From Cedecea neteri (GTDB lineage: Bacteria > Pseudomonadota > Gammaproteobacteria > Enterobacterales > Enterobacteriaceae), in NCBI RefSeq assembly GCF_000758325.1, contig NZ_CP009459.1, positions 4,278,001-4,342,000 of the forward strand: 64,000 bases of DNA. Reading direction: 5' to 3'. Made by a program: the position numbers and the translations under genes. Under the pieces are notes generated by a model that worked only from the letters and a program-made list of their open reading frames with translations, was not told where the DNA came from and made no database searches. This document shows positions 20,416-30,182 of the stretch, piece after piece; position 1 is the stretch's first letter; each line of letters starts with the position of its first letter.

Positions 20416-21693
20416 TTACTGCTCTACAGGGCTCATTTTCCCCGCGTCAGCTTTATCCTTCACCCGTTTCGGCTGCGGAACTTTGATGATAAACGTCAGC
20501 ACGCCCGCGAACAGATACAGCCCGGTGTACGCCCAAACTACACCCACTATGTCGAAAAACGGCAGAATCAGTGATGCAATAGCCGGTGCCACAAAGTTGC
20601 TCATCCCCGCGGACAGGTTATAGATGGAAATGGCTGCCCCGCGATGATGGGGTTCCAGCGTTGGAAACACCGCTGTCATTGGCACAAACGCCGCGACAAA
20701 GGTGCCAAGCATGACCGCCGGGATCAGCGCCACCCAGAAGTTATGTCCCACCCACACGGGCAGGTAATAAAACGTCAGGCTGGAAATCGCCATACCTAAA
20801 CAGCCAAACCAGCGAACCTGGCGGATCCAGCCGATGTACTCGCCCATGATTCCCCAAAAGATATTGGTGAAAATGGTGACAAAGAAGAACACCGCCCAGA
20901 TTTGCAGCCATTCTGAAATCGTAAAACCGAGACGGTCCACAAACAACAACGGCATCACTATCGCAAAGCCAAACAGCGACAGCGTGTTAATAATGCGGAT
21001 AAGACAGGCGTAAAACACGTCACGGTTGCTGAACAGAATGGTCACCGCCCGCGACATCTCCGTCATTTTCTCTTTCAGCGGCAGATTAACCCGCGAGCGA
21101 TCAACCGGCACATTACGCAGGCTGAAGAAGGCGATAAGCCCCCCGCCCGTGACCCAGACTATGGCCATCCATAGCGTCCCCGTTTCGCCAAATGCCGGGA
21201 TAGTCAGGCTGGGCAGATAGCTCCCTACCACGCCAATGCCGATGGAGTACATCGCCCAGAACCAGCCAGTCGCTGCCGCCAGCCTCTCACGCGGTACCAC
21301 CTGCACCAGCATCAGCATGAAGGAGTAGATAAATAGCGGATAAGCCAGGCCGCGAATGCCGTAAAATAGCAGCATCAGCGGGTAGTTGCGCATCCCAAGA
21401 CCAAGCGTCATAAACAATGCATGCATCACGACCCAGGTCACAAAACCAATCAGCATTGCTTTTTGCGGGGTAATAAGCTCAGCGACTACGCCGGAAGCCC
21501 AGGCCGCCAGACCTGCTGCAAGGCCATACAGAGTAAACACCATCGCCGATTCCGCAGGCGTAAAGCCCATATCGGTAATGTGTTTAGACAAAAATGCCAT
21601 CTCGAAACCATCGCCACTCATAAAAATAGCGATAGCGACAAATCCCCACAGCAGATGTTTAGGTAAACCAAACCAGTAGTGTTTAGATTGCAT
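20416..21693 (-). CDS. dalT: D-arabitol/ribitol MFS transporter DalT
   Basis: This 425-residue, 12-helix MFS proton symporter closely resembles Klebsiella DalT and RbtT. The N-terminus (YWFGLPKHLLWGF) and the loop GIRGLAYPLFIYSFM are typical of this polyol transporter group. The ATG at 21693 is used, behind GAGGAAG; an in-frame GTG lies one codon earlier. It is last in the dalD-dalK-dalT operon, with a strong hairpin between it and dalK. D-arabitol rather than ribitol is inferred from dalD and dalK. Confidence 0.9.
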   Translation of the reverse strand: MQSKHYWFGLPKHLLWGFVAIAIFMSGDGFEMAFLSKHITDMGFTPAESAMVFTLYGLAAGLAAWASGVVAELITPQKAMLIGFVTWVVMHALFMTLGLGMRNYPLMLLFYGIRGLAYPLFIYSFMLMLVQVVPRERLAAATGWFWAMYSIGIGVVGSYLPSLTIPAFGETGTLWMAIVWVTGGGLIAFFSLRNVPVDRSRVNLPLKEKMTEMSRAVTILFSNRDVFYACLIRIINTLSLFGFAIVMPLLFVDRLGFTISEWLQIWAVFFFVTIFTNIFWGIMGEYIGWIRQVRWFGCLGMAISSLTFYYLPVWVGHNFWVALIPAVMLGTFVAAFVPMTAVFPTLEPHHRGAAISIYNLSAGMSNFVAPAIASLILPFFDIVGVVWAYTGLYLFAGVLTFIIKVPQPKRVKDKADAGKMSPVEQ

Positions 21694-21724
21694 CACACTC
21701 TTCCTCGTTCACGGGTACAGGGGT

Positions 21725-21750
21725 TTCCGGCGGCAGAATAGCCGCCGGAA
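21725..21750 (-). other. dalK-dalT intercistronic hairpin
   Basis: TTCCGGCGGC, loop AGAATA and GCCGCCGGAA form a perfect 10-bp GC-rich stem just after the dalK stop. No T run follows, so it probably modulates rather than stops expression of dalT. Confidence 0.65.
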
Positions 21751-21756
21751 GGGCCG

Positions 21757-23223
21757 TCAGGGCAGCAGCTTACGAGCGGCTTTTTGTTGTTGGTAAAGCA
21801 GATGGAACACGGACAACCGCTGATGCAGCACACTTTGCAGGCTTTTACGCGGCATGAAGCGTTGTTGAACAGGAGGCTTGCGGCAAACAACTTCTTCTAC
21901 GCCGCCGTCTGCCAACCAGCCAAGGCGAGCGGCACCAAGCGCCCCGGAGGAACTCGCCGGATGGGTCACAATCGGCACATCCAGCACGTCGGCAATCAGC
22001 TGCGCCCAGATAGCGCTGCGTGCCCCTCCGCCTGTCAGGCTACATTGAGTAATCTGGCTACGGGACGTCTCCAGCACCGCCATACCGTCCGCCAGGCCGA
22101 AGGTCACGCCCTCAATCACCGAATATCCGAGTAAGGCACGGCTGGTTTCATGGTTGAGCGCGAAGAAACTCCCCATGGCGTGAGCATCGTTATGCGGCGT
22201 GCGCTCCCCTGACAGATAAGGCAGGAAAACAGGTGCGTGTTTTTTCTGCTCGTCGCTCAGGCCTGCCATTTCCTCCATAAGCTGGCTTTCGGTGACCGAC
22301 AGCAGATTACACACCCAACGCAGGCAACTGGCGGCGCTGAGCATTACGCTCATCTGGTGCCAGCGCTGAGGTAAAGCGTGGCAAAAGGCATGCACGCCGG
22401 ATTCAGGGCGAGTTTGCAGCTCGTCGTTTACCACGAAGATAACGCCGGACGTACCGAGCGAAATAAATGCATCGCCGCTATTCACCGCGCCAACGCCAAC
22501 TGCCGAGGTAGCATTATCGCCACCACCACCGGCGATTTTGACGCCGGAGCTAAGCCCCCACTCGGTTGCCAGAGCGGAACGTAAAACGGCGCTGACTTCG
22601 CTGCCCTCTACCAGGCGCGGCATCTGGCTGCGAGTCAGCCCGGTCGCCGCCAGCAGTTTGTCTGACCAGTCGCGCTTTGCCACGTCCAGCCACAGCGTTC
22701 CGGCGGCGTCCGACGGGTCGGAAACGAACTCACCGCTCAACCGCCAGCGCAGGTAGTCTTTCGGCAGCAGCACCTTATCCACGCGGGAAAAGATTTCCGG
22801 CTCGTGCTCCGCCACCCAGCGTAGTTTCGGGGCGGTAAAGCCGGGCATCACCAGGTTGCCGCTGATGGTCAGAAACTCAGGGTCTTCTGCAGTGAGCCGA
22901 GCACATTGTTCGGCGCTGCGCGTGTCGTTCCACAGAATGCAGGGGCGCAGCACTTTTCCCTGGTCGTCCAGCAGCACTGCGCCGTGCATCTGCCCCGACA
23001 AGCCAATAGCGCGAATTTGTGCCCAGGCTTCAGGCATTTGCTGGCGCAGCGTAGAGACGACCTGCTGCGTCGCCTGCCACCAGGCCTCAGGATCCTGCTC
23101 AGCCCAGTGCGAATACGGACGCTGAACGGTTAATGCCGCATGAGCAGAGCCTAAAATTTCGCCCTGTCCGTCAATCAGCAAAGCCTTCAGTTCCGAGGTG
23201 CCGATATCGATGCCAAGATACAT
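21757..23223 (-). CDS. dalK: D-xylulokinase DalK
   Basis: This 488-residue FGGY-family kinase phosphorylates D-xylulose to xylulose 5-phosphate. Visible are the N-terminal phosphate loop YLGIDIGTSELKALL, the substrate-contact GLSGQMHGAVLLD, the catalytic aspartate in GGGGDNATSAVG, and the C-terminal ATP-site SLTGGGARSAIW. It lies 9 bases after dalD, so the two are co-transcribed. XylB is similar, but the dal context decides the name. Confidence 0.91.
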   Translation of the reverse strand: MYLGIDIGTSELKALLIDGQGEILGSAHAALTVQRPYSHWAEQDPEAWWQATQQVVSTLRQQMPEAWAQIRAIGLSGQMHGAVLLDDQGKVLRPCILWNDTRSAEQCARLTAEDPEFLTISGNLVMPGFTAPKLRWVAEHEPEIFSRVDKVLLPKDYLRWRLSGEFVSDPSDAAGTLWLDVAKRDWSDKLLAATGLTRSQMPRLVEGSEVSAVLRSALATEWGLSSGVKIAGGGGDNATSAVGVGAVNSGDAFISLGTSGVIFVVNDELQTRPESGVHAFCHALPQRWHQMSVMLSAASCLRWVCNLLSVTESQLMEEMAGLSDEQKKHAPVFLPYLSGERTPHNDAHAMGSFFALNHETSRALLGYSVIEGVTFGLADGMAVLETSRSQITQCSLTGGGARSAIWAQLIADVLDVPIVTHPASSSGALGAARLGWLADGGVEEVVCRKPPVQQRFMPRKSLQSVLHQRLSVFHLLYQQQKAARKLLP

Positions 23224-23232
23224 AGCGCCTCC

Positions 23233-24627
23233 TTAAGCAGCAGCCAGAGGCGATTGCGGAGACTTGATCCACGCTTCAAGGCGAGTGACCGTACGAGCCA
23301 TCAGCTCATGGAAAGCGGAGGAATGTGCGAGTTCGGCAAACAAAGTTTCGTCGCTGACAAAGGCCTTGAGCGGCTCTGGCGCGGCGAACAAAGCCCGAAT
23401 CGCATCGTCTTGCATGACGCCATCCTGGTACTCATAAGGCAGTTGGCCTTGCGCCCAGCGCTGCAGGAACAGGAAGAACAGTGCGGGCAGAACCGCCGTT
23501 GCCGCAGGCTCCTCACCTCGCTGATAGCACTCAATCAGCGTCGGGGTAATAAAGCCAGGGATCTTGGACAGGCCGTCGGCCGCCACGCGCTGGTTGGTAT
23601 CTTTGATATACGGATTGCTAAAGCGGGCCAGGACCACATCACGATACGCAGCCAGGTCCAACGGGCTCGGTGACAGCGAAGGGATGACATCCTCCGTGAC
23701 GTAATCCCACGCCATCTGCCTGATCGGCTGCTGCACGGTGCTTTCATCGATGTAACTCAAACCGGTCAGCGTCCCGGCCCAGGCAATACAGCTGTGGCTG
23801 GCGTTCAGAATGCGGATTTTTGCCTCTTCATAGGGCAGCACGGATTTCACCATTTCGACGCCAACGTTCTCAAGCGACGGGCGACCGTTGATAAAGTTGT
23901 CCTCAATAACCCACTGAATAAACGATTCCCCCATCACCGGCACCTTGTCGTCGAACCCGGTAGCCGCTTTCACCCGTGGGGCAATATCCGCAGTAGGGCG
24001 AGGAGTAATACGGTCAACCATGGTATTAGGCGACACGGTGTGGGTGGTCACCCAGTCAAACAGAGCGTGGTCGCCCTTCGCCTTCAGGAACGACAGAAAG
24101 CCGTGGCGGAAGCGTTCGCCGTTGTGGCGCAGGTTATCGCAGTTGAGCAGCGTTACCGGTTCACCGCCGTTGCTCATACGCCGATGCAGAATGCGGCTGA
24201 GCGCGCCGTAAAGCGTAGTCATTCCTCCGGCAAGATCGGCTTTGACATCAGGCTGATGAACGTCCAGCTCGTGCTGCGGCGTCAGGTAATACCCGGCTTC
24301 GGTGACGGTAAAGGCAATCACGCGGGTCGAAGCTTTGGCGCCCTCTTCAACCAGAGCACCGATCTCTTTATCCCACGGCAGCACTTTGCCGATAGAGGCG
24401 ATCTTTTCGTAGGCACGCTCGCCTTCCGGCGTGACGGTTTCCAGCACATATTCACCGCGCTGTGCCGCCAGTTGATTCAGCAGCTCACCGGCATCATTAC
24501 GGATATTGCCCAGCGAAATACTCCAGCCGTCATCGCCCTGCTTGCGCAGCTGATTGAGATACCACGCCTGATGGGCACGGTGGAAAGAGCCTGCGCCAAT
24601 ATGCATCCATACCGATTTCGTCGTCAT
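23233..24627 (-). CDS. dalD: D-arabitol 4-dehydrogenase DalD
   Basis: This 464-residue polyol-specific long-chain dehydrogenase oxidises D-arabitol to D-xylulose with NAD. The N-terminal glycine loop [11 protein letters not shown] binds the nucleotide, and the catalytic set Lys270, Asn275, His278 (KIRILNASH) fits the KX4NX2H family signature. It is the first gene of the operon, with GAGGTGA upstream of the ATG. Mannitol and fructuronate dehydrogenases share the fold, but a xylulokinase directly downstream supports the arabitol call. Confidence 0.92.
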   Translation of the reverse strand: MTTKSVWMHIGAGSFHRAHQAWYLNQLRKQGDDGWSISLGNIRNDAGELLNQLAAQRGEYVLETVTPEGERAYEKIASIGKVLPWDKEIGALVEEGAKASTRVIAFTVTEAGYYLTPQHELDVHQPDVKADLAGGMTTLYGALSRILHRRMSNGGEPVTLLNCDNLRHNGERFRHGFLSFLKAKGDHALFDWVTTHTVSPNTMVDRITPRPTADIAPRVKAATGFDDKVPVMGESFIQWVIEDNFINGRPSLENVGVEMVKSVLPYEEAKIRILNASHSCIAWAGTLTGLSYIDESTVQQPIRQMAWDYVTEDVIPSLSPSPLDLAAYRDVVLARFSNPYIKDTNQRVAADGLSKIPGFITPTLIECYQRGEEPAATAVLPALFFLFLQRWAQGQLPYEYQDGVMQDDAIRALFAAPEPLKAFVSDETLFAELAHSSAFHELMARTVTRLEAWIKSPQSPLAAA

Positions 24628-24662
24628 GATTCACCTCAGTTTTAAGCATTTGTCATTTTTAA

Positions 24663-24674
24663 GGGCATTTGCCC
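24663..24674. promoter_or_regulatory. dal operator candidate, inverted repeat
   Basis: GGGCATTTGCCC is a 5-bp perfect inverted repeat with a 2-base centre, 36 bases upstream of the dalD start. It shares TTTGCCC with two further copies at 24737 and 24756, suggesting a DalR recognition motif. Confidence 0.55.
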
Positions 24675-24711
24675 GTTTGTTATAGTCTAGTTGCGGCAGG
24701 CGCCGTCTTTC

Positions 24712-24727
24712 TGAGATCAAACTCACA
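24712..24727. promoter_or_regulatory. CRP-like site, dalD-dalR gap
   Basis: TGAGATCAAACTCACA matches the TGTGA-N6-TCACA CRP pattern with one mismatch. It lies midway between the divergent dalD and dalR starts. Confidence 0.6.
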
Positions 24728-24736
24728 CAGACAACA

Positions 24737-24763
24737 TTTGCCCATAAAAATGACTTTTGCCCA
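24737..24763. promoter_or_regulatory. tandem TTTGCCCA motifs upstream of dalR
   Basis: Two exact TTTGCCCA copies begin at 24737 and 24756, 19 bases apart, so they fall on roughly the same DNA face. SorC-family regulators often bind such spaced repeats. Confidence 0.5.
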
Positions 24764-24821
24764 ATTACCAACAAAGCACGCACGGAGTAGAATGCACATC
24801 AAAGAGTCATAAGGTGTCGCC

Positions 24822-25772
24822 ATGAGCAGAGAAGAGAAAAAACAAGAACAAGCCGCGCGCGTTGCCTGGATGTATTACGTAGCGGGTATGACACAACAGG
24901 ATATCGCCCGTGAACTGGGGATTTCCCGTCAGGTCGCCCAGCGGCTGGTTTCTTCCGCGCGCGAGCAGGGTATGGTGACGGTCAAAATTGCCCATCCGGT
25001 TGCCCGCTGTCTGAAGCTGGCACAGCAGGTTCGGGAACGTTTCGGCCTGGAAATCTGCCGCGTAGTGCCCTCGGAAGGGCTGGATGACGAAGCCATCCAG
25101 CAGATGCTGGCGGTGGAAGGTGCCGAAGTCATGTCGCAGTTTATCGCCGACGAGCAGCCGCAGGTTTTCGGCATTGGCTCCGGCAAAACGCTGCGCTCAA
25201 TCATCGACGTCCTGCCGTGGGTCGAACGTCCGCAGCACCACTGCGTATCCATGATTGGGGCGATTGCGCGGGATGACTCAGGTACCCGCTATGACATGCC
25301 GCTAAAAATGGCGGAAAAAATGCAGGGAAAATACTTTTTTATCCCGGCCCCGCTGTATGCCGATAATGAAGAAGATCGCGACATGTGGTGTCGCCACAAG
25401 ATTTACCAGCGCGTGACCGACCGGGCGCTGGCGGCCAATGTTGCGTTCCTCGGTGTTGGCGAGGTGGACATTGGCTGCCCGCTGAATGCCGAAGGATTCA
25501 TTACCGACGAACAGGTCAGCATGCTGCACGCCCAGGGGGTTGCGGGTGAAATGTTGGGACATTTCTTCGACCATAGCGGCCAGCGCGTCTACAGCGAGCT
25601 GGATGCTCTGCTGACCAGCGTGCCGCTGCAAAGTGATAACCCGCGTAAGATCATCGCTTTTTCAGGTGGAATGCGAAAGTTTGCCGCCATCAAAGCAGCA
25701 TTGACAGGCCGCTGGATGTCAGGCCTGGTGACGGATGAGAGTACAGCAGTGAGATTGTTGGGCGAGGAGTGA
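24822..25772 (+). CDS. dalR: SorC-family regulator of the D-arabitol operon
   Basis: This 316-residue SorC/DeoR-type sugar-binding regulator has an N-terminal helix-turn-helix at residues 23-46 (MTQQDIARELGISRQVAQRL) and a large sugar-phosphate-binding domain with GIGSGKTLR and FLGVGEVD motifs. It is divergent from dalD, and the shared gap contains repeated TTTGCCC motifs and a CRP-like site. By position and family it is the likely D-arabitol regulator; the sign of control is not shown by sequence. Confidence 0.85.
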   Translation: MSREEKKQEQAARVAWMYYVAGMTQQDIARELGISRQVAQRLVSSAREQGMVTVKIAHPVARCLKLAQQVRERFGLEICRVVPSEGLDDEAIQQMLAVEGAEVMSQFIADEQPQVFGIGSGKTLRSIIDVLPWVERPQHHCVSMIGAIARDDSGTRYDMPLKMAEKMQGKYFFIPAPLYADNEEDRDMWCRHKIYQRVTDRALAANVAFLGVGEVDIGCPLNAEGFITDEQVSMLHAQGVAGEMLGHFFDHSGQRVYSELDALLTSVPLQSDNPRKIIAFSGGMRKFAAIKAALTGRWMSGLVTDESTAVRLLGEE

Positions 25773-25783
25773 GGCGTTATTTA

Positions 25784-25876
25784 CCCTCACCCCGGCCCTC
25801 TCCCGGAGGGAGAGGGGGAAACTGCTGAGGTGGAATCATGTTTATTCCCTCTCGCTTCAGGAGAGGGTTAGGGTGA
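25784..25876. repeat. paired CCCTCACCC/GGGTGAGGG intergenic repeat
   Basis: Two hairpins (CCCTCTCCC with GGGAGAGGG, and CCCTCTCGC with GAGAGGG) are enclosed by outer arms CCCTCACCCC and AGGGTGA. The element fills the gap between the convergent ends of dalR and hisP. Confidence 0.75.
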
Positions 25877-25880
25877 TGGA

Positions 25881-26654
25881 TTACTTCAGCGAACCAGATA
25901 AGAACTGCTGCAGGCGGGCGCTTTTTGGGCTGCCAAACAGCTCTGCCGGGGGGCCTTCTTCCTCAATGCGCCCCTGATGCAGGAAGATGACGTGGCTGGA
26001 AACATGGCGGGCAAAATCCATCTCGTGGGTAACCACGACCATGGTTTTCCCCTCTTCTGCCAGCTTCTGCATAATGCGCAGGACTTCGCCCACCAGCTCC
26101 GGGTCGAGCGCCGAGGTGGGCTCATCAAACAGCAGCACTTCGGGCTCCATCGCCAGCGCGCGGGCGATGGAAACACGCTGCTGCTGGCCACCGGACAGAT
26201 GCACCGGGTATTTAACGTACTGACGTTCGTCGATGCCGACTTTAGCCAGGTACTTAATCGCCCGCTCTTTTGATTCCTGCTTGCTCAGCCCGAGTACCTG
26301 AATAGGTGCTTCCATCACGTTTTCCAGTACCGTCATGTGGCTCCAAAGGTTGAAGTGCTGGAACACCATCGTCAGACGAGTACGCAGCAGACGCAGCTGG
26401 TTTTTGTCGGCCACTTTGAGCTGGCCGTCTTTGTCCCGCACCAGATTGATGTTCTGGTTGCTGACCACAATCGTGCCTTCGCTGGGTTTTTCAAGGAAGT
26501 TAATGCAGCGCAAAAAGGTACTTTTGCCCGAGCCAGACGAACCGATAATACTGATCACGTCCCCGGCGTTAGCCTTCAGAGACACCCCTTTGAGCACTTC
26601 ATGTTCGCCGTAGCGTTTGTGCAGATCCGTTACGTTTAATTTAATTTCAGCCAT
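25881..26654 (-). CDS. hisP: histidine/LAO ABC transporter ATPase HisP
   Basis: This 257-residue ABC ATPase powers uptake of histidine (with HisJ) and lysine/arginine/ornithine (with ArgT) through HisQM. The Walker A motif GSSGSGKST is at 38-46, followed by the signature LSGGQQQR and Walker [12 protein letters not shown]. Length and sequence match the enterobacterial HisP. It is last in the hisJ-hisQ-hisM-hisP operon, 10 bases after hisM. Confidence 0.97.
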   Translation of the reverse strand: MAEIKLNVTDLHKRYGEHEVLKGVSLKANAGDVISIIGSSGSGKSTFLRCINFLEKPSEGTIVVSNQNINLVRDKDGQLKVADKNQLRLLRTRLTMVFQHFNLWSHMTVLENVMEAPIQVLGLSKQESKERAIKYLAKVGIDERQYVKYPVHLSGGQQQRVSIARALAMEPEVLLFDEPTSALDPELVGEVLRIMQKLAEEGKTMVVVTHEMDFARHVSSHVIFLHQGRIEEEGPPAELFGSPKSARLQQFLSGSLK

Positions 26655-26664
26655 CAGAAGTCAC

Positions 26665-27378
26665 TCAGTGCGAAGCGGGTTTAACGTGCTGCAGCCAGCG
26701 CTTTTCCGCTTTGCGGAACAGGCTTATCAGCACATAAGAGATAATCAAATACAGCACGGCCGCGATGCCAAACGCGGTAAACGGCTGGTAGGTTGCGGAG
26801 TTGATATCACGGGCAATCTTGAGCAGATCCGGCACCGTGGCGGTAAACGCCAGCGCCGTAGAGTGCAGCATCAGGATCACTTCGTTGCTGTAGGCCGGCA
26901 GCGCGATACGCAGCGCGGAAGGCAGAATAATACAGCGGTACATTTTCACTTTTGAGAAGCCGTAAGCGCGCGCCGCCTCAATATCACCGTGCGGAACCGA
27001 GCGAATGGCACCGGCGAAAATCTCCGTGGTGTAGGCGCAAGTGTTCAGCGTTAACGCCAGCACGGTACAGTTCAGGCCGCTGCGGAAGAACGCGTTCAGC
27101 AATTCCGTCCCTTTGACAATCTCCAGCGTATACATGCCGGAATAGAACACCAGCAGCTGTACGTAAAGCGGCGTGCCGCGGAATACGTAGGTAAAGAGCC
27201 AGATGGGGAACGAAATAAACTTGTTGCTGGACACCCGCCCGATGGCGAGGAACAGCGCCAGAATCCCGCCCATCACCACGGACGTAATCAGCAGCCAGAG
27301 CGTAATGGCGACGCCCGTAAAGCGGTAACCGTCGGTCCACAGCAGCGACTGCCAGTAATCGTGAATAATATCGATCAT
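26665..27378 (-). CDS. hisM: histidine/LAO ABC transporter permease HisM
   Basis: This 237-residue inner-membrane permease of the polar amino-acid HisMQ family has five or so hydrophobic segments and the EAA loop (GDIEAARAYGFSKVKMYRCI) that contacts HisP. Its ATG overlaps the hisQ stop by 4 bases, so translation is coupled. One residue differs in length from K-12 HisM. Confidence 0.96.
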   Translation of the reverse strand: MIDIIHDYWQSLLWTDGYRFTGVAITLWLLITSVVMGGILALFLAIGRVSSNKFISFPIWLFTYVFRGTPLYVQLLVFYSGMYTLEIVKGTELLNAFFRSGLNCTVLALTLNTCAYTTEIFAGAIRSVPHGDIEAARAYGFSKVKMYRCIILPSALRIALPAYSNEVILMLHSTALAFTATVPDLLKIARDINSATYQPFTAFGIAAVLYLIISYVLISLFRKAEKRWLQHVKPASH

Positions 27379-28061
27379 AGCTCGGCCCTCTTCACGCCAA
27401 CAGAATAGCGGCGTTCAAGCCAGAGCAGCACTCCGTTTGAAACCGTGGTAAAGACCAGGTAGATAATCCCGGCGACAATCGCAAAGTAGAACGGCTGCCA
27501 GGTGCTTTTCCCGGCGAGCTGCGTAGCTTTCACCACGTCTTCCAGGCCAAGCAGAGACACCAGCGCGGTGGCTTTCAGGATAACCTGCCAGTTGTTACCG
27601 ATGCCCGGCAGTGCATAGCGCATCATCGCCGGGAACAGAATACGGCGGAAAGTTTGTGAGCCGGTAAAGCCAAAGGCGGTGGCCGCCTCAATATGGCCTT
27701 TCGGCACGGCAAGATAGGCGCCACGGAAGGTTTCAGTGAAATAAGCCCCGTAGATAAAACCGAGCGTGATGATCCCGGCGATCATTGGGTCGATATCAAA
27801 CTGCGCCATCCCCAACGCGTCGGTAATGCTGTTGAGCAACATCTGCAGCCCATAGAAAATTAACAGCATCAGCACCAGGTCAGGCACGCCGCGAATCAGC
27901 GTGGTGTAGCCTTCAAACAGCAAAGCGAGCGGGCGATTTTTGGACAGTTTTGCGCCAGCACCGGCAAGCCCAATCAGCACGGAAAGGACAACCGAGGCGA
28001 GCGCCAGCTCAAGCGTAACCAGAGCCCCTTTAAAAATTACTTCGGAAAAGCCATACAACAT
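27375..28061 (-). CDS. hisQ: histidine/LAO ABC transporter permease HisQ
   Basis: This 228-residue partner permease to HisM has the same HisMQ fold, with an EAA loop (GHIEAATAFGFTGSQTFRRI) at about residue 120. It forms the HisQM channel in the inner membrane. It lies 77 bases after hisJ, separated by a strong hairpin that probably lowers membrane-component expression relative to the binding protein. Confidence 0.96.
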   Translation of the reverse strand: MLYGFSEVIFKGALVTLELALASVVLSVLIGLAGAGAKLSKNRPLALLFEGYTTLIRGVPDLVLMLLIFYGLQMLLNSITDALGMAQFDIDPMIAGIITLGFIYGAYFTETFRGAYLAVPKGHIEAATAFGFTGSQTFRRILFPAMMRYALPGIGNNWQVILKATALVSLLGLEDVVKATQLAGKSTWQPFYFAIVAGIIYLVFTTVSNGVLLWLERRYSVGVKRAEL

Positions 28062-28100
28062 GGTGCGTATCCTGTCGTCAGTGTTTGCTGCTACTTATTG

Positions 28101-28121
28101 GGCCCCGTCTGACGCGGGGCC
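28101..28121 (-). other. hisJ-hisQ intercistronic stem-loop
   Basis: GGCCCCG and CGGGGCC form a perfect 7-bp stem in the hisJ-hisQ gap. In E. coli and Salmonella a REP element sits here and stabilises the hisJ message; this hairpin occupies the same position. Confidence 0.7.
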
Positions 28122-28138
28122 TTTATCACCGGTAAGGC

Positions 28139-28921
28139 TTATTCACCATACACATTAAAATCAAAGTACGGCTTCGCTAACTTGTCGTAGGTGCCGTCTT
28201 TACGCATCTCCGCGAACGCCTTATTCAGCGCCTCACGCAGTTCGTTATCTTCTTTACGCAGGCCCATACCGGTACCCACGCCAAACAGCTTGTCGTCTTT
28301 GATGGACGGGCCACCGAACTGGTAGTTTTTGCCCACCGGCTGCTTCAGGAAGCCTTCGCTGGCGGCGACTTCATCCTGGAACGCGGCGTCAATACGCCCG
28401 GCAGCCAGGTCGGCGTAAATGGAATCCTGCCCCTGATAGGAGACAATTTCGATGCCTTTTGGCGCCCAGTGCTCGTTGCCGTAGGTTTCCTGAGTCGTCC
28501 CCTGCAGCACGCCGACGCGTTTGCCTTTCAGCGACTCAATGGTCGGCTGAATCGGGGAGCCTTTGGCCACCACCAGGCGAGAATCTGCCGCGTACAACTT
28601 GTCGGTAAACGCGATTTCCTGCTGGCGCTTCTCGGTGATGGACAACGAAGACATGATGGCGTCGATCTTTTTCGCTTTCAGCGACGGGATCAGCGCATCC
28701 AATGGGTTTTCAACGAAGGTACATTGGGTGTTAATGCGCTTGCAGAGTTCTTTCGCCAAATCGATGTCAAAACCGATCAGCTGGCCCTGAGCATTTTTGG
28801 ATTCAAATGGCGCATAGGTTGGGTCCGTGCCAATCCGCAGATTTTTCGGAATGGCAGCGAATGCTGTGGTCACGCTGGAAAACGCCAGCACCAGAGAAAG
28901 AGACAAAACCAGCTTTTTCAT
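28139..28921 (-). CDS. hisJ: periplasmic histidine-binding protein HisJ
   Basis: This 260-residue periplasmic solute-binding protein delivers L-histidine to HisQMP. A Sec signal peptide covers the first 22 residues ([21 protein letters not shown]), followed by the family start [19 protein letters not shown]. The ATG at 28921 is used; a frame extension to 28933 has no family support. The protein is a paralogue of ArgT encoded upstream. Confidence 0.95.
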   Translation of the reverse strand: MKKLVLSLSLVLAFSSVTTAFAAIPKNLRIGTDPTYAPFESKNAQGQLIGFDIDLAKELCKRINTQCTFVENPLDALIPSLKAKKIDAIMSSLSITEKRQQEIAFTDKLYAADSRLVVAKGSPIQPTIESLKGKRVGVLQGTTQETYGNEHWAPKGIEIVSYQGQDSIYADLAAGRIDAAFQDEVAASEGFLKQPVGKNYQFGGPSIKDDKLFGVGTGMGLRKEDNELREALNKAFAEMRKDGTYDKLAKPYFDFNVYGE

Positions 28922-29063
28922 AATTATCCTCAATAGACTGTCCGTTACTTAAGGCTCACACCCACTACAAACAGGGAAAACTTACGCAACACGTTGCGAA
29001 TAAAACGTTTTCGCACCATAAAGGTGCAGCCGGAACGAGGCCGCACCACTGCATAGTTATCCT

Positions 29064-29093
29064 GCCCGGTTAAGAATATATTCAAAACCGGGC
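29064..29093. other. 30-bp imperfect palindrome between argT and hisJ
   Basis: GCCCGGTT and AACCGGGC are the outer arms, with GAATATATTC as a palindromic centre; only two A/A pairs mismatch. It begins 20 bases past the argT stop. No T run follows on the minus strand, so it may be an RNA processing or regulatory element rather than a terminator. Confidence 0.5.
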
Positions 29094-29112
29094 TACAGAC
29101 TAAGGGATAAAC

Positions 29113-29895
29113 TTATTCGCCGTAAACATTAAAGTCGAAGTACTTTTTCGCCAGTTTGTCGTAAGTCCCGTCTTTACGCATTTCGGCCAGCGCTTTGTCG
29201 AATGCGGCCTTCAGCTCAGTGTCATCTTTACGCAGGCCGATACCGGTCCCGTCGCCAAAGTACTTCTTGTCCTTCACGGACGGACCGGCAAAGGCATAAT
29301 CTTTCCCGGCAGGCTGTTTCAGGAAGCCTTCGCTCCCGGCGACTTCGTCCTGGAATGCGGCATCCAGGCGCCCCGCAGCGAGGTCAGAGTAAATCAAATC
29401 CTGGTTGGCGTAGGCCACGACATCAACACCTTTCGGCCGCCATTCGGCGTTGCCGTAGGTCTCCTGAATGGAGCCCTGCAGCACCCCAACATGCTTGCCT
29501 TTCAGTGATTCAAGCGTCGGTTGAATCGGAGAGCCTTTGGCCGCGATCAGGCGTGAATCCGCTGCGTACAGCTTGTTGGAGAAAAGGATCTCCTGCTGGC
29601 GTTTTTCGGTGATCGACAGAGAAGAGATGATGGCATCAATTTTCTTCGCTTTCAGCGACGGGATCAGGGAGTCAAAGTCGCTGCCAACCCACGTACATTT
29701 GGTCTGAATGCGCTTGCAAAGTTCGTTACCCAGATCGATATCAAACCCAACAAAATCCCCTTTCGCGTCTTTCGAAGAAAATGGCGCGTAGGTCGCGTCG
29801 GTACCAATGCGGACGTTTTGCGGAATCGCTGCAAACACGCTGGCTGAGCTGGACAGGCCGAGCAGTAAAGACAGTGCAAGAACCGACTTCTTCAT
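29113..29895 (-). CDS. argT: periplasmic lysine/arginine/ornithine-binding protein ArgT
   Basis: This 260-residue binding protein has a 22-residue signal peptide ending VFA and the mature start [19 protein letters not shown]. It shares the fold, length and most motifs with HisJ and uses the same HisQMP translocator. Order and spacing (argT then hisJ) match E. coli and Salmonella. The upstream 287 bp to ubiX hold its promoter, but no operator was recognised. Confidence 0.95.
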   Translation of the reverse strand: MKKSVLALSLLLGLSSSASVFAAIPQNVRIGTDATYAPFSSKDAKGDFVGFDIDLGNELCKRIQTKCTWVGSDFDSLIPSLKAKKIDAIISSLSITEKRQQEILFSNKLYAADSRLIAAKGSPIQPTLESLKGKHVGVLQGSIQETYGNAEWRPKGVDVVAYANQDLIYSDLAAGRLDAAFQDEVAGSEGFLKQPAGKDYAFAGPSVKDKKYFGDGTGIGLRKDDTELKAAFDKALAEMRKDGTYDKLAKKYFDFNVYGE

Positions 29896-30182
29896 ACGAT
29901 ACCCTCAAGTTTGGCTTTCTTATTTGTGATGTCTTGTTGTGTGATAATGCCTTTGCATACGGAGAGTTGCAGTTCTCATGCCACTTTTCCCTGCGTGGAA
30001 AAAAGCCGCTGATTTATGTTAATAAAACGTTGCAACTTCGCGCTAGTTTGAAAGATAGCAGGTCTGGAAGGCGGGACTAGAGGGGAACGCGGTTTTCGTG
30101 GATTAAATCTTCTAAAAGCGATCGGCGTTACAGAATTGCCCCATTATGAGGCAATCATTTTGTGATGCACCGCAGCAGTGCA

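Noticed and set aside
29072-29085. ArgR box between argT and hisJ
   Set aside because: The GAAT and ATTC halves are two bases apart, not four as in the ArgR consensus, so the match is only superficial.
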